From: Clostridia bacterium | Lineage (GTDB): Bacteria; Bacillota; Clostridia; Oscillospirales; Acutalibacteraceae | Length of the DNA stretch: 64,000 bases | Assembly (NCBI GenBank): GCA_017428625.1 | Contig: JAFRQM010000041.1 | Coordinates: forward strand, 1-64,000 | Reading direction: 5' to 3' | Shown: positions 41,993 through 50,183 of the stretch, one piece after another | How positions within the stretch are numbered: the stretch's first letter is position 1 | Layout of the letters: each line of letters begins with the position of its first letter | The notes under the pieces: model-generated | Told to the model about the DNA's origin: nothing | Databases searched by the model: none | The model's input: the letters and a program-made list of their open reading frames with translations, nothing else | Position numbers and translations under genes: made by a program

Positions 41993-42251
41993 CAATATTT
42001 CTAAAAACATTGATGCAGACAGTGCCTTTTGCGCAGATTTTTTCAGAGAGAACGCGACGCGGCTGAAATCGCGATCATAAATCTTAAAGGCACCACCGCT
42101 GCGGAGTGTGCGGTGAAGCGTTAAAATCGATAAACCGCGCCGGCAGGCACCGTTAAAAGCCGTTCGAGAGGCGGATTTTATCCGCAATACGGGTGGAACC
42201 GTGGAGCAGTTTATAAGCTTCATCCTGTTTATTGCAGGGTGGAGTTTTTTT
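41993..42251 (+). promoter_or_regulatory. T-box riboswitch of thrS
   Basis: The leader contains the T-box sequence AATACGGGTGGAACCGTGG at 42186-42204, which pairs with the uncharged tRNA acceptor end, and a terminator hairpin with T-run at 42218-42251 (CTTCATCCTG with CAGGGTGGAG). A short stem (GCGGA/TCCGC) precedes the T-box. Upstream, GTGCCTTT can pair with AAAGGCAC to close part of stem I. The specifier should be a Thr codon; ACC triplets occur in the expected region but I could not fix which one is displayed. Uncharged tRNA-Thr would allow read-through into thrS. Confidence 0.9.
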
Positions 42252-42282
42252 ATTTTGATTTCTTGAATCAGGAGGTAAATAT

Positions 42283-44196
42283 ATGATTAATGTAACTCTC
42301 AAAGGCGGAGTCGTGAAAGAGTATGAAAACGGCATTACCGCCATGGAAGTCGCCAAAGACCTCGGTATGGGGCTTTACAAGGCAGCCTGTGTCGCAAAAA
42401 TAAACGGCGAAGTCAAAGACCTGAGAACACCGCTCAACGAGGACTGCGAACTGCAGATTCTCACATTTGACGATGAAGACGGCAAAAGCACATACCGCCA
42501 CACTGCTTCGCACGTGCTGGCGCAGGCGGTAAAAAGGCTTTATCCCGAAGCAAAACTCGCAATAGGTCCGTCAATCGAAAACGGTTTCTATTACGATTTT
42601 GACGTTGAAAACCCCTTTACTCCCGAAGACCTTGAAAAAATCGAGGCGGAGATGAAAAAAATCATCAAGGAGGACCTTCCCCTTGAACATTTTGAAATGA
42701 CTCCCGAAGAGGCAATAGCCTACTATAAAAATCTCGGTGAAATTTACAAGGTTGAACTTGTTGAGGAGCACGCCGGCAAAGGCGAAAACATCAGTTTCTA
42801 TAAGCAGGGCGAATTTACCGAACTCTGCGCGGGGCCTCATGTTGCCTCAACCGGCAGAATCAAAGCGTTCAAGCTCACATCCTGCACCGGTGCATACTGG
42901 CGCGGCAGTGAGAAAAACAAAATGCTTCAGAGAATCTATGCCACCGCATTCACAAAAAAGGAAGATCTTGACGCATATCTCGAAGCGATTGAAGAGGCTA
43001 AAAAGCGCGACCATCGCAAACTCGGCAAAGAACTCGGACTTTTCGCTTTCCGCGACGAGGCGCCCGGTATGCCTTTCTATCTTCCGAACGGTATGATTCT
43101 GCGCAACACGCTGATTGACTACTGGCAGCAGGTTCACAGAAAGTGGGATTACCTTGAAATTTCCACTCCGCAGATTATGAAACGCAGCCTGTGGGAGACT
43201 TCCGGCCACTGGGAACACTACCACGACGATATGTACACAACGGTTATTGACGACGAGGATTTTGCCATTAAACCGATGAACTGCCCGGGCACAATTCTTG
43301 TTTATGACCTTGAACCTCACTCATACAAAGAACTTCCCCTCAGATACAGAGAACTCGGCAAGGTGCACCGCAATGAGCTTTCCGGCGCGCTTCACGGTAT
43401 GTTCCGCGTGCGCTGCTTCACGCAGGATGACGCGCATATTCTGCTGGCTCCCGAAATGATAAGGGATGAGGTTATTCGCATAGCAAAGCTTTTTGACGAG
43501 GTTTATTCCGTTTTCCAACTCCCCTACACCATTGAACTCTCAACAATGCCCGAAGACCACATCGGCTCTGTTGAGGACTGGGAAATCGCTACGAAAAACC
43601 TTGCCGATGCAATTACAAGCATAGGCAAAACATATATCATCAACGAAGGCGACGGCGCTTTCTACGGCCCCAAACTCGACTTCCATATTGAAGACTCTCT
43701 CGGCAGAACCTGGCAGTGCGGCACAATTCAGCTCGACTACCAGCTGCCCGGCAGATTTAACCTTGAATATACGGGCGCGGACGGCGAAAAGCACACTCCC
43801 GTTATGATTCACCGTGTTGTTTTCGGTTCGGTCGAACGCTTTATCGGAGTTATTACCGAGCATTTTGCGGGCGCGTTCCCACTCTGGCTCGCTCCCGAGC
43901 AGATAAGAATTCTGCCCATAGCCGACAGACATCACGAGGCATCTTTTGAACTGCTCTCAAAACTTGAGGCCGAGGGCTTCAGAGGCACTGTTGACGACAG
44001 AAGCGAAAAAACCGGTTACAAAATCCGTGAAGCGCTTCTCAAAAAGATTCCTTACATAATCGTTCTCGGCGACAAAGACATCGAAAACGGCACGGTTTCG
44101 GTTCGTAAAAGAGGCGAAGATGGCACAACGGCTATGAAACTTGAGGAGTTTGCCGCCCTTGCGAAATCACAGGTTGAGAACAAGGAAATCTTTTAA
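42283..44196 (+). CDS. thrS: Threonyl-tRNA synthetase
   Basis: Class II synthetase charging tRNA-Thr. The 637-residue protein has the N-terminal TGS domain (about residues 1-62), the editing domain with RHTASHVLAQAV and CAGPHVASTGRIKAF, the catalytic core with MNCPGTILVY, HGMFRVRCFTQDDAHIL and HRVVFGSVERFIGV (zinc ligands Cys, His, His), and the C-terminal anticodon-binding domain. An AGGAGG site precedes the ATG. Expression is controlled by the T-box leader upstream. Confidence 0.98.
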   Translation: MINVTLKGGVVKEYENGITAMEVAKDLGMGLYKAACVAKINGEVKDLRTPLNEDCELQILTFDDEDGKSTYRHTASHVLAQAVKRLYPEAKLAIGPSIENGFYYDFDVENPFTPEDLEKIEAEMKKIIKEDLPLEHFEMTPEEAIAYYKNLGEIYKVELVEEHAGKGENISFYKQGEFTELCAGPHVASTGRIKAFKLTSCTGAYWRGSEKNKMLQRIYATAFTKKEDLDAYLEAIEEAKKRDHRKLGKELGLFAFRDEAPGMPFYLPNGMILRNTLIDYWQQVHRKWDYLEISTPQIMKRSLWETSGHWEHYHDDMYTTVIDDEDFAIKPMNCPGTILVYDLEPHSYKELPLRYRELGKVHRNELSGALHGMFRVRCFTQDDAHILLAPEMIRDEVIRIAKLFDEVYSVFQLPYTIELSTMPEDHIGSVEDWEIATKNLADAITSIGKTYIINEGDGAFYGPKLDFHIEDSLGRTWQCGTIQLDYQLPGRFNLEYTGADGEKHTPVMIHRVVFGSVERFIGVITEHFAGAFPLWLAPEQIRILPIADRHHEASFELLSKLEAEGFRGTVDDRSEKTGYKIREALLKKIPYIIVLGDKDIENGTVSVRKRGEDGTTAMKLEEFAALAKSQVENKEIF

Positions 44197-44419
44197 CGGT
44201 TCAATTTTTCGCTAATAATTTTCAAAATATACAGTAAATATTGAATGATTTGCGGTGTTAAAAACCGGTGAGAAATTTTTTCGTCAGGCAAAACAAAAAA
44301 ACGCAGGGAATAATTTGTTTAATGCCGGGTATTTTTGTGAAGCATGGTGGAAAAAGAGCCGCCGGGAATGACGCCGCAAATTAAGAGATAATTACATAAA
44401 AAGAAAGGAGGTCTGCGCA

Positions 44420-45736
44420 TTGAAAAAACTTTTGCTGGCGCTTATGCTGACGCTGTTTTTCTTTACTCCGCTTGTGTTTTCATACCGCGCCAAAGTCATT
44501 GACGACCGCATAAAAGCGGAAGAAGCGGAAATAATTGCCGCGCAGACTCCTTATGATTATCAGCACGCCTGCACCGTTCTTACGGAAGCGACAGGCAGAA
44601 ACATACCGAGACAGTTTCTTGAATCGCTTGAGAGAGAGACGGTTGACCGCATGGTTGAACAGGCCGAGCAGGGTATAAAACCGATAACGATAGACGGTGA
44701 AACACTCAACGTTATGTTCTCAAGGTTCACAGGCGAAATTGACGGCAAAAAGGTTATTGATTTGGGCTCAAACAGCAACACTTATTTTGAACTCGGCTTC
44801 GGCGGCGACATTAACTTCACATCGGGCGAATACATAATGCCCCACGCCGAGAGTTATGTCAACGGCGTGCTTGACTGCATTGACGCGGAGTTCAGAGACG
44901 CGATGAAAGCCGTCGATATTATGATGCTCAACAACGAATTCACCTACTCAAAAAGAGGAACTCCGACGCCGAACAAGCAATTCACTTTCAGAGCTGATCC
45001 ATCAAGTGTAAAGTATTTGAACTTGCTGGGTGTTGACATTGTTTCTCTTGCGAACAATCACACTTATGACTACGGCTCCGATTCGTTCAATGATACACTT
45101 GAAACCCTTGACAATGCTGCGATTGCCCGTGTGGGCGCAGGCAGCAACATTGAAGAGGCAAACGCAAGTGTGAGTTATATTATCAATGGGTGTAAAGTAG
45201 CATACCTTGCCGCTTCAAGGGCGGAAAACCTGCGTCTGACTCCCCTTGCGACAACCTCATCGGAGGGCGTTTGCAGCTGTTACGGCGAAAGCGAGGAGTT
45301 TATTGAGACAATTGAAAAAACCGCCGCCAAAAATGACTATGTGATTGTTTATGTTCACTGGGGCACGGAGTATTCAACCGACTTGCAGACAAGTCAAAAG
45401 GAACTTGCAAAAAAATATATTGACGCGGGAGCGTCGGCGGTAATCGGCGCGCATCCGCATATTTTGCAAGGCATGGAATTTTATAACGGCAAACCTGTTG
45501 TTTACAGCCTTGGCAACTTCCTTTTCAATACAAAAACGCTTGACTCGGGCATGGTTGTTCTGAGAATTGAAGGCGACAGCATTTCGCTTAAGTTTATGCC
45601 CGGCAGGCAGACAGGCAGCGAACTTAAATATATGAAAATCGAAACAGAGCGAAAGGCTCTGTTTGACAGGCTTGTTTCGATTTCACCCACCCCGATTAAA
45701 ATTGACAGCGACGGAAATGTAACGGAAGATAAATAA
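44420..45736 (+). CDS. CapA-family (poly-gamma-glutamate synthesis type) secreted protein
   Basis: The 438-residue protein starts at TTG after AAGGAGG, and has an N-terminal signal or anchor (KKLLLALMLTLFFFTPLVFS). After a linker of about 100 residues comes a CapA/PGA-synthesis metallophosphatase-like domain (PF09587 type): ELGFGGDINFTSG, VDIVSLANNHTYDYG, VIVYVHWGTEYS, AVIGAHPHILQGMEF and VYSLGNFLFN. No capB/capC genes are nearby, so polyglutamate synthesis is not implied; extracellular phosphoesterase-like action is equally possible. It is preceded by a 223-bp gap after thrS in which I see no clear signal. Confidence 0.85.
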   Translation: MKKLLLALMLTLFFFTPLVFSYRAKVIDDRIKAEEAEIIAAQTPYDYQHACTVLTEATGRNIPRQFLESLERETVDRMVEQAEQGIKPITIDGETLNVMFSRFTGEIDGKKVIDLGSNSNTYFELGFGGDINFTSGEYIMPHAESYVNGVLDCIDAEFRDAMKAVDIMMLNNEFTYSKRGTPTPNKQFTFRADPSSVKYLNLLGVDIVSLANNHTYDYGSDSFNDTLETLDNAAIARVGAGSNIEEANASVSYIINGCKVAYLAASRAENLRLTPLATTSSEGVCSCYGESEEFIETIEKTAAKNDYVIVYVHWGTEYSTDLQTSQKELAKKYIDAGASAVIGAHPHILQGMEFYNGKPVVYSLGNFLFNTKTLDSGMVVLRIEGDSISLKFMPGRQTGSELKYMKIETERKALFDRLVSISPTPIKIDSDGNVTEDK

Positions 45737-45747
45737 AAAATTGCATT

Positions 45748-45778
45748 ATTAAACGGCTTGCAAAATTCGCAAGCCGTT
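45748..45778. repeat. 31-bp hairpin repeat, left copy (bidirectional terminator)
   Basis: A 31-bp sequence containing the stem AACGGCTTGC/GCAAGCCGTT around AAAATTC-type loop bases. It is identical to 46953-46983. Here it lies between converging capA-like and zinc-ribbon genes and can serve as their shared terminator. Confidence 0.85.
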
Positions 45779-45792
45779 TGTGATTTATATTC

Positions 45793-46653
45793 TCAGTTTA
45801 TCAGTGTAAACTCTATATTTATACTGTCATCTGACAGTTTAACAAATTGACCTTCTTTTACTAATATTGTCTTCGCTTCTTCATTTGCAGTTACCAATAT
45901 TGGCTTTGAACAATCTTCATCTATAAATTGTTCCCAATGACCATCAAACTTAACATTGCTGTAAACTGACACCTGAGCTGTACCTGAATTTGATTTATTA
46001 ACTACACTGTATGTTCCTGCCGGAATATAAAATGCATAAAATGTATACTCCGACTCCGTATATTTGTTTATTGTCCATTTTTTTCCATATTCCCCTGCTT
46101 CATCAAAAGATATCATAAACTTAAATAGTTCTGCATTATTGAGGGAGTCATCGGCTGTATTACCATTATCCTGAACACTGACAGACTGAGCCGTTGAATC
46201 TGTTTTATTAGATTTTGTAGTTCTGTTTGAAGAATTACCAGAAATAACAATAACTAAATACAAAACCCACGCAATAGCAATTATCGAATACTTTATTGCG
46301 GCTTTTAAGTCTTTTTTCTTAAGTAAAATAAGCGTTAAAGGTAACGGGAATATGAAAATCCATCCCAAAACCCAAAGCCAAGTCTGTTTAGGTTTTGCTT
46401 TACCATTAGGATACCAAGTATTTCCGCAATCTTTACATAAAGCAACAGTCTGATGTAAAACTCTTTTTCCGTTTTTATTTCTGATTTCACCTTGATTTTC
46501 GCGCCCATAAACAACATTTGAACTGGAACATTTAGGACAAACCTGCTTATTCAATCTTTCTTGTTCCTTTTTCATTTCTGCACTGATTTGGGTTCCGCAA
46601 AACTCGCAAACTGTATTGTTGCCGATTTCCGCTCCGCAAGCCTGACACTTCAT
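45793..46653 (-). CDS. Zinc-ribbon membrane protein, unknown function
   Basis: The 286-residue protein has an N-terminal zinc ribbon (CQACGAEI and CEFCGTQIS, residues 3-25), a second four-cysteine cluster (CPKCSSSN and LCKDCGNTW, about residues 39-80), two membrane segments (about residues 90-108, LWVLGWIFIFPLPLTLILL, and 118-138), a Ser/Asn/Thr-rich linker and an extracellular beta-rich domain of about 110 residues. I do not recognise the last part. Base composition is more A/T-rich than the neighbours. It is divergent from an XRE regulator and both lie between identical repeats, which suggests an acquired accessory unit. Confidence 0.8.
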   Translation of the reverse strand: MKCQACGAEIGNNTVCEFCGTQISAEMKKEQERLNKQVCPKCSSSNVVYGRENQGEIRNKNGKRVLHQTVALCKDCGNTWYPNGKAKPKQTWLWVLGWIFIFPLPLTLILLKKKDLKAAIKYSIIAIAWVLYLVIVISGNSSNRTTKSNKTDSTAQSVSVQDNGNTADDSLNNAELFKFMISFDEAGEYGKKWTINKYTESEYTFYAFYIPAGTYSVVNKSNSGTAQVSVYSNVKFDGHWEQFIDEDCSKPILVTANEEAKTILVKEGQFVKLSDDSINIEFTLIN

Positions 46654-46685
46654 TTGCTCAACCTTCTTTCTAAAACTTTAAGTAT

Positions 46686-46714
46686 TTTATACTCTATATA
46701 TCGACAATTGTCAA
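46686..46714 (-). promoter_or_regulatory. Promoter of the zinc-ribbon gene with overlapping palindrome
   Basis: TTGACA (46709-46714), 17-bp spacer, TATAAA (46686-46691) on the minus strand. The perfect palindrome GACAATTGTC (46703-46712) overlaps the -35 and lies between this gene and the divergent XRE gene: a candidate operator for that regulator. Confidence 0.7.
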
Positions 46715-46753
46715 GTTATTGAGTATTGCTTATCGTTTAATCAGGTGATGAAA

Positions 46754-46957
46754 ATGATAAGTTATGAGCCGTTTTATACGACTATGAAAGAAAAGGGCGT
46801 TACAACATACAGGTTGATTAAGGATTACGGAATAAGCCGCAGTCTTATAGACCGCTTAAAGCACAACAAACCCATAAGCACGGTTACTCTCAATGACCTT
46901 TGTTCTATTCTAAATTGCAAAGTTGAAGACATTTTAATATTCACACCCGATGATTAA
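46754..46957 (+). CDS. Small XRE-family transcriptional regulator
   Basis: A 67-residue helix-turn-helix protein (MISYEPFYTTMKEKGVTTY after the ATG at 46754). The HTH spans about residues 17-38 (TTYRLIKDYGISRSLIDRLK), followed by VTLNDLCSILNCKVEDIL, the usual end of stand-alone Cro/CI-type domains. The start is chosen because AGGTGA lies five bases upstream; ATG at 46748 and GTG at 46745 are in frame. Divergent from the zinc-ribbon gene and probably its regulator. Confidence 0.85.
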   Translation: MISYEPFYTTMKEKGVTTYRLIKDYGISRSLIDRLKHNKPISTVTLNDLCSILNCKVEDILIFTPDD

Positions 46958-46983
46958 ACGGCTTGCAAAATTCGCAAGCCGTT
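46953..46983. repeat. 31-bp hairpin repeat, right copy (terminator)
   Basis: Identical over 31 bp to 45748-45778. It includes the stop codon of the XRE gene and runs into a TTTTTTT tract, so it ends XRE transcription. The two copies are 1205 bp apart. Confidence 0.85.
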
Positions 46984-47071
46984 GTTTTTTTACATTATCA
47001 AAGTTCATTTTGATAGGAACATACAGTATGGTTCCGGAAAAAATGCGGGGGATACGGTGACACACCCCTTC

Positions 47072-47183
47072 CGTCTTGCCTGTCGGCGAGTTATCTCCCC
47101 AAAAGGCGGAGACGGTGAGCAGGCGGCGGGATGCGATCATCCCAACATGGCAAGACGGCTCCTCTTTCACAGAGGAGCCGTCT
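47072..47183. repeat. Nested inverted repeats, possible degenerate MITE-like element
   Basis: CCGTCTTGCC (47072-47081) is the exact reverse complement of GGCAAGACGG (47149-47158), 67 bp apart. Overlapping the right arm is a 13-bp perfect stem AGACGGCTCCTCT (47153-47165) / AGAGGAGCCGTCT (47171-47183). The second hairpin stands 13 bp past the alaA stop but has no T-run on that strand. The wording resembles palindromic intergenic repeats common in gut clostridia; this is recollection, not a search. Confidence 0.5.
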
Positions 47184-47196
47184 GATGTTTCTTTTA

Positions 47197-48414
47197 TTAT
47201 TCCTGCCGATAATCTTTGAGGAAGTCGCCGAGGTCGCGCATTGCTTTCGCGAGCACTTCGGGTTCGGGCAGCATAACAATGCGGAAATGGTCGGGTTTGT
47301 CCCAACTGAAGCCCCTGCCGGGGATTATCATAACATTTTTGCTGTGGAGGTAATCCATGGCGAACTGCTGGTCATCGTGAATATTGAACTTCTTTATATC
47401 GAGTTTCGGGAAAATGTAGAATGCCGCCTTGTTCTTGACAAAAGTGAGACCTTCAATCTTTTCAAGCTCGCGGCAGGTCGCCTCTCTCTGCTCATAGATT
47501 CTGCCGCCCGGCACCATCATTGCCCTTGTGCTTTCAGGGTCGGCGAGGGCTGCGGGAATAACAAGCTGTGTAAGGGCGTTTGCGCAAAGACGCATGGCGC
47601 AAAGGCCGTTGACACCCGCTATAAAATCTTTCGCCGCCTCTTTGGCTCCGCTGAATACCATCCAGCCGCAACGAAAGCCGCAGATGATGTGCGATTTTGA
47701 AAGGCCGTTCATTGTAACAACAAGCAGGTCGGGCGCAAGCGTTGCCGTTGAAACATGCTCAAGGTCATCCATAACAAGACGGTCATAAATCTCATCGGAG
47801 AAAATGATGAGATTGTGCTCTCTTGCAATCTGAACGAGTTTTTCAAGAAAATCTTTTGAATAGAGAGCGCCCGTAGGGTTGTTGGGGTTGATTATAACGA
47901 TAGCCCTTGTTTTGGAAGTGATTTTCTTTTTGATATCTTCAAGGTCGGGATACCACTCGGACTGCTCATCGCAGATGTAATGCACGGGTTTTGCGCCTGC
48001 AAGCCAGACGGAATTTGTCCACAGCGAGTAGTCGGGAGCGGGAACAAGAATTTCATCGCCGTAGTTAAGAAGGGCTGTCAAAGACATAGTAACGAGTTCG
48101 CTGACGCCGTTGCCGATAAAAATATCATCGGGCGTGATGCCTTCAATACCCTTGCTTTTATGGTAATTGCAAATTGCCTCACGCGCATCGGGCATACCTT
48201 TGAGGTCGCAGTAAGCAACGGCTTTATCTGCGTTGCTGATGAGCGCATTTCTGACGCTGTCGGGCATACCGAAGCCGAATGTTGCGGGGTTGCCGGTGTT
48301 AAGGCGCAGAACATCAATGCCCTCTTTGCGCATACGCATTGCTTCAACAAAGACGGGACCTCTGATATCGGAATGAACATTTGCCAGTTTGTCGCTTCGC
48401 ATAACAGGTTCCAT
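47197..48414 (-). CDS. alaA: Alanine transaminase (AlaA-type class I/II aminotransferase)
   Basis: PLP enzyme that makes alanine from pyruvate and glutamate. The 405-residue protein follows AlaA closely: KLANVHSDIRGPVFVEA at the N-terminus, LNTGNPATFGFGMPD, YIGNGVSELV-like FIGNGVSELVTMSL, LVPAPDYSLWTNSV, VIINPNNPTGALYSK, FSDEIYDRLV, the PLP lysine in MNGLSKSHIICGFRCGW, MRLCANALTQ, and KPDHFRIVMLPE. GAGGTG precedes the ATG. Stand-alone gene with its own promoter. Confidence 0.9.
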   Translation of the reverse strand: MEPVMRSDKLANVHSDIRGPVFVEAMRMRKEGIDVLRLNTGNPATFGFGMPDSVRNALISNADKAVAYCDLKGMPDAREAICNYHKSKGIEGITPDDIFIGNGVSELVTMSLTALLNYGDEILVPAPDYSLWTNSVWLAGAKPVHYICDEQSEWYPDLEDIKKKITSKTRAIVIINPNNPTGALYSKDFLEKLVQIAREHNLIIFSDEIYDRLVMDDLEHVSTATLAPDLLVVTMNGLSKSHIICGFRCGWMVFSGAKEAAKDFIAGVNGLCAMRLCANALTQLVIPAALADPESTRAMMVPGGRIYEQREATCRELEKIEGLTFVKNKAAFYIFPKLDIKKFNIHDDQQFAMDYLHSKNVMIIPGRGFSWDKPDHFRIVMLPEPEVLAKAMRDLGDFLKDYRQE

Positions 48415-48446
48415 AATTACACCTCGTTTAAATTTATTACTTTTAT

Positions 48447-48475
48447 ATTATAGTTTGTTTTTTGTCTGCGGTCAA
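48447..48475 (-). promoter_or_regulatory. Promoter of alaA
   Basis: TTGACC (48470-48475), 17-bp spacer, TATAAT (48447-48452) on the minus strand. Confidence 0.75.
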
Positions 48476-48490
48476 TATTTATTATTCCCG

Positions 48491-48523
48491 AAAAAGCAAA
48501 AAGCGGCGGAAAATTTCCGCCGC
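48491..48523 (-). terminator. Terminator of the pgk-tpiA-gpmI operon
   Basis: Stem GCGGCGGAAA/TTTCCGCCGC with a very short loop followed by TTTTTGCTTTTT on the minus strand, 24 bp after the gpmI stop. Confidence 0.85.
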
Positions 48524-48547
48524 AGTGTATTGTTTGTTTTTATCTGC

Positions 48548-50116
48548 TTATATCATGCTGTCAAGCCAGCTGTCATAGGGCTTTATGCCGAAAATTTTTG
48601 CCACGGTGGGCGCGACATTGGCAAGACCGTAACTACCCTCTTTGATTGTGTATTCGTTTTTTGAATAAATAATGAAAGGAACGGGGTTGAGCGAGTGAGC
48701 CGTTCTGACCTGGAGTTCGCCTTTCTTGTTCTTTTCAAGCATTTCATCTGCATTACCGTGGTCGGCGGTGATAAGCACCGTCACTCCGAGTTCATCGGCA
48801 ACCTTGAGCACTCTGGCAATGCCGAGGTCAACGGATGCGACCGCTGTGATGGTGGCGTCAAGGCTGCCCGTGTGGCCTACCATATCGCCGTTTGGATAGT
48901 TGCAGCGAATGAAGTCATATCTGCCGGATTTCATAGCATCAATAACAGCGTCTGTAACCTCAGCGGATTTCATCCACGGGCGCTCGTCAAACGAGACCTT
49001 GTCTGAGGGAATTTCAAGGTATGTTTCAAGCTCTTCGCTGAATTTGCCGCTCTTGTTGCCGTTCCAGAAATATGTAACATGGCCGTATTTCTGTGTTTCG
49101 GAAACAGCGAACTGAGTCATACCCTGCGAAACAAGGAGTTCCGAAAGAGTTTCTTTGATTTCGGGAGGGTTGACAAGATATTTTTCGGGCAACTTAAGGT
49201 CGCCGTCATATTGGAGCATACCCGCGTAAACCACATCGGGCTTCGCACCGCGGTCAAACTTGTCAAACTCGTCATAGTCAAACGCCATACTGATTTCAAG
49301 GGCTCTGTCGCCTCTGAAATTATAAAGAATGACGCTGTCGCCGTCAATAATTCTGCCCACGGGCTTGCCGTCTTTGGCAATGACAAAGGGAGGAAGATCC
49401 TGATCGATTACGCCGGAAATTTCTTCGCGGTAGGTTTCAATCGCCTTTTTGGCACAGCAGAACTGTCTGCCCTCGCCTTTAACATGGGTGTCCCATCCGA
49501 GTTTAACCATATTCCAGTCCGCCTGGTAGCGGTCCATTGTGATTTTCATTCTGCCGCCGCCCGAGGCGATATCCGCCGTGAAACCGTCGCCGTTGAGTTC
49601 GGCGATTTTTTCTTCGAGAGCGTCAACATAGGTGAGCGCCGATGTTGCGGGAACATCTCTGCCGTCAAGCAGAATATGAACATGCGCTTTTTTAATTCCT
49701 TCCGCCTTTGCCTTTTCAAGCATTTCAAAAAGGTGGCTGATATTCGAGTGAACATTGCCGTCGGAGAGAAGGCCTATGAAATGAAGCGCGCTGCCCTTTG
49801 AAACACAGTTTGCGGAGAGTTCCTTCCAGGCATCCGATTCATAGATTTTACCGGATTCGATGGATTCATTTACAAGTTTTGCGCCCTGCGAGTAAATCTG
49901 ACCGCAGCCCAAAGCGTTGTGACCCACTTCACTGTTGCCCATATCATCATCGGAAGGCAGACCTACGGCGTCGCCGTGAGCTTTGAGACGGGTGTTCGGG
50001 CAGGTTCTGAGGAGGTTATCAAGCGTGGGTGTGTTTGCGAGAGTAACGGCATCACCGAGACCTGTTTTTGAAAAGCCGACGCCGTCCATAACAATAAGAA
50101 CTACTTTTTCAGACAT
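48548..50116 (-). CDS. gpmI: 2,3-bisphosphoglycerate-independent phosphoglycerate mutase
   Basis: Interconverts 3- and 2-phosphoglycerate with two Mn2+ ions. The 522-residue length is standard for iPGM. Motifs: VLIVMDGVGFS with the metal Asp, DDDMGNSEVGHNALG with the catalytic Ser, LLSDGNVHSN, LDGRDVPATSAL, FRGDRALEIS, YPNGDMVGHTG and TADHGNADEM. A GAGG site precedes the ATG. Last gene of pgk-tpiA-gpmI, which makes it the glycolytic mutase of this genome region. Gap and eno are not in the window. Confidence 0.97.
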   Translation of the reverse strand: MSEKVVLIVMDGVGFSKTGLGDAVTLANTPTLDNLLRTCPNTRLKAHGDAVGLPSDDDMGNSEVGHNALGCGQIYSQGAKLVNESIESGKIYESDAWKELSANCVSKGSALHFIGLLSDGNVHSNISHLFEMLEKAKAEGIKKAHVHILLDGRDVPATSALTYVDALEEKIAELNGDGFTADIASGGGRMKITMDRYQADWNMVKLGWDTHVKGEGRQFCCAKKAIETYREEISGVIDQDLPPFVIAKDGKPVGRIIDGDSVILYNFRGDRALEISMAFDYDEFDKFDRGAKPDVVYAGMLQYDGDLKLPEKYLVNPPEIKETLSELLVSQGMTQFAVSETQKYGHVTYFWNGNKSGKFSEELETYLEIPSDKVSFDERPWMKSAEVTDAVIDAMKSGRYDFIRCNYPNGDMVGHTGSLDATITAVASVDLGIARVLKVADELGVTVLITADHGNADEMLEKNKKGELQVRTAHSLNPVPFIIYSKNEYTIKEGSYGLANVAPTVAKIFGIKPYDSWLDSMI

Positions 50117-50146
50117 ATTTTATGCCTCTGCTTTCTTAAAGATAAG

Positions 50147-50177
50147 CGGGCAAAACCTGAAAGAGATTTTACCCGCG
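50147..50177 (-). other. Intercistronic hairpin between tpiA and gpmI
   Basis: A 10-bp stem (GCGGGTAAAA/TTTTGCCCGC, one G-U) with a weak TTATCTTTAAG tail. Probably a processing or partial-termination site within the glycolytic operon. Confidence 0.5.
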
Positions 50178-50183
50178 GGATTT

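Noticed and set aside
44420..45736. Poly-gamma-glutamate capsule operon
   Set aside because: Only a CapA-like domain is present; no capB or capC genes nearby.
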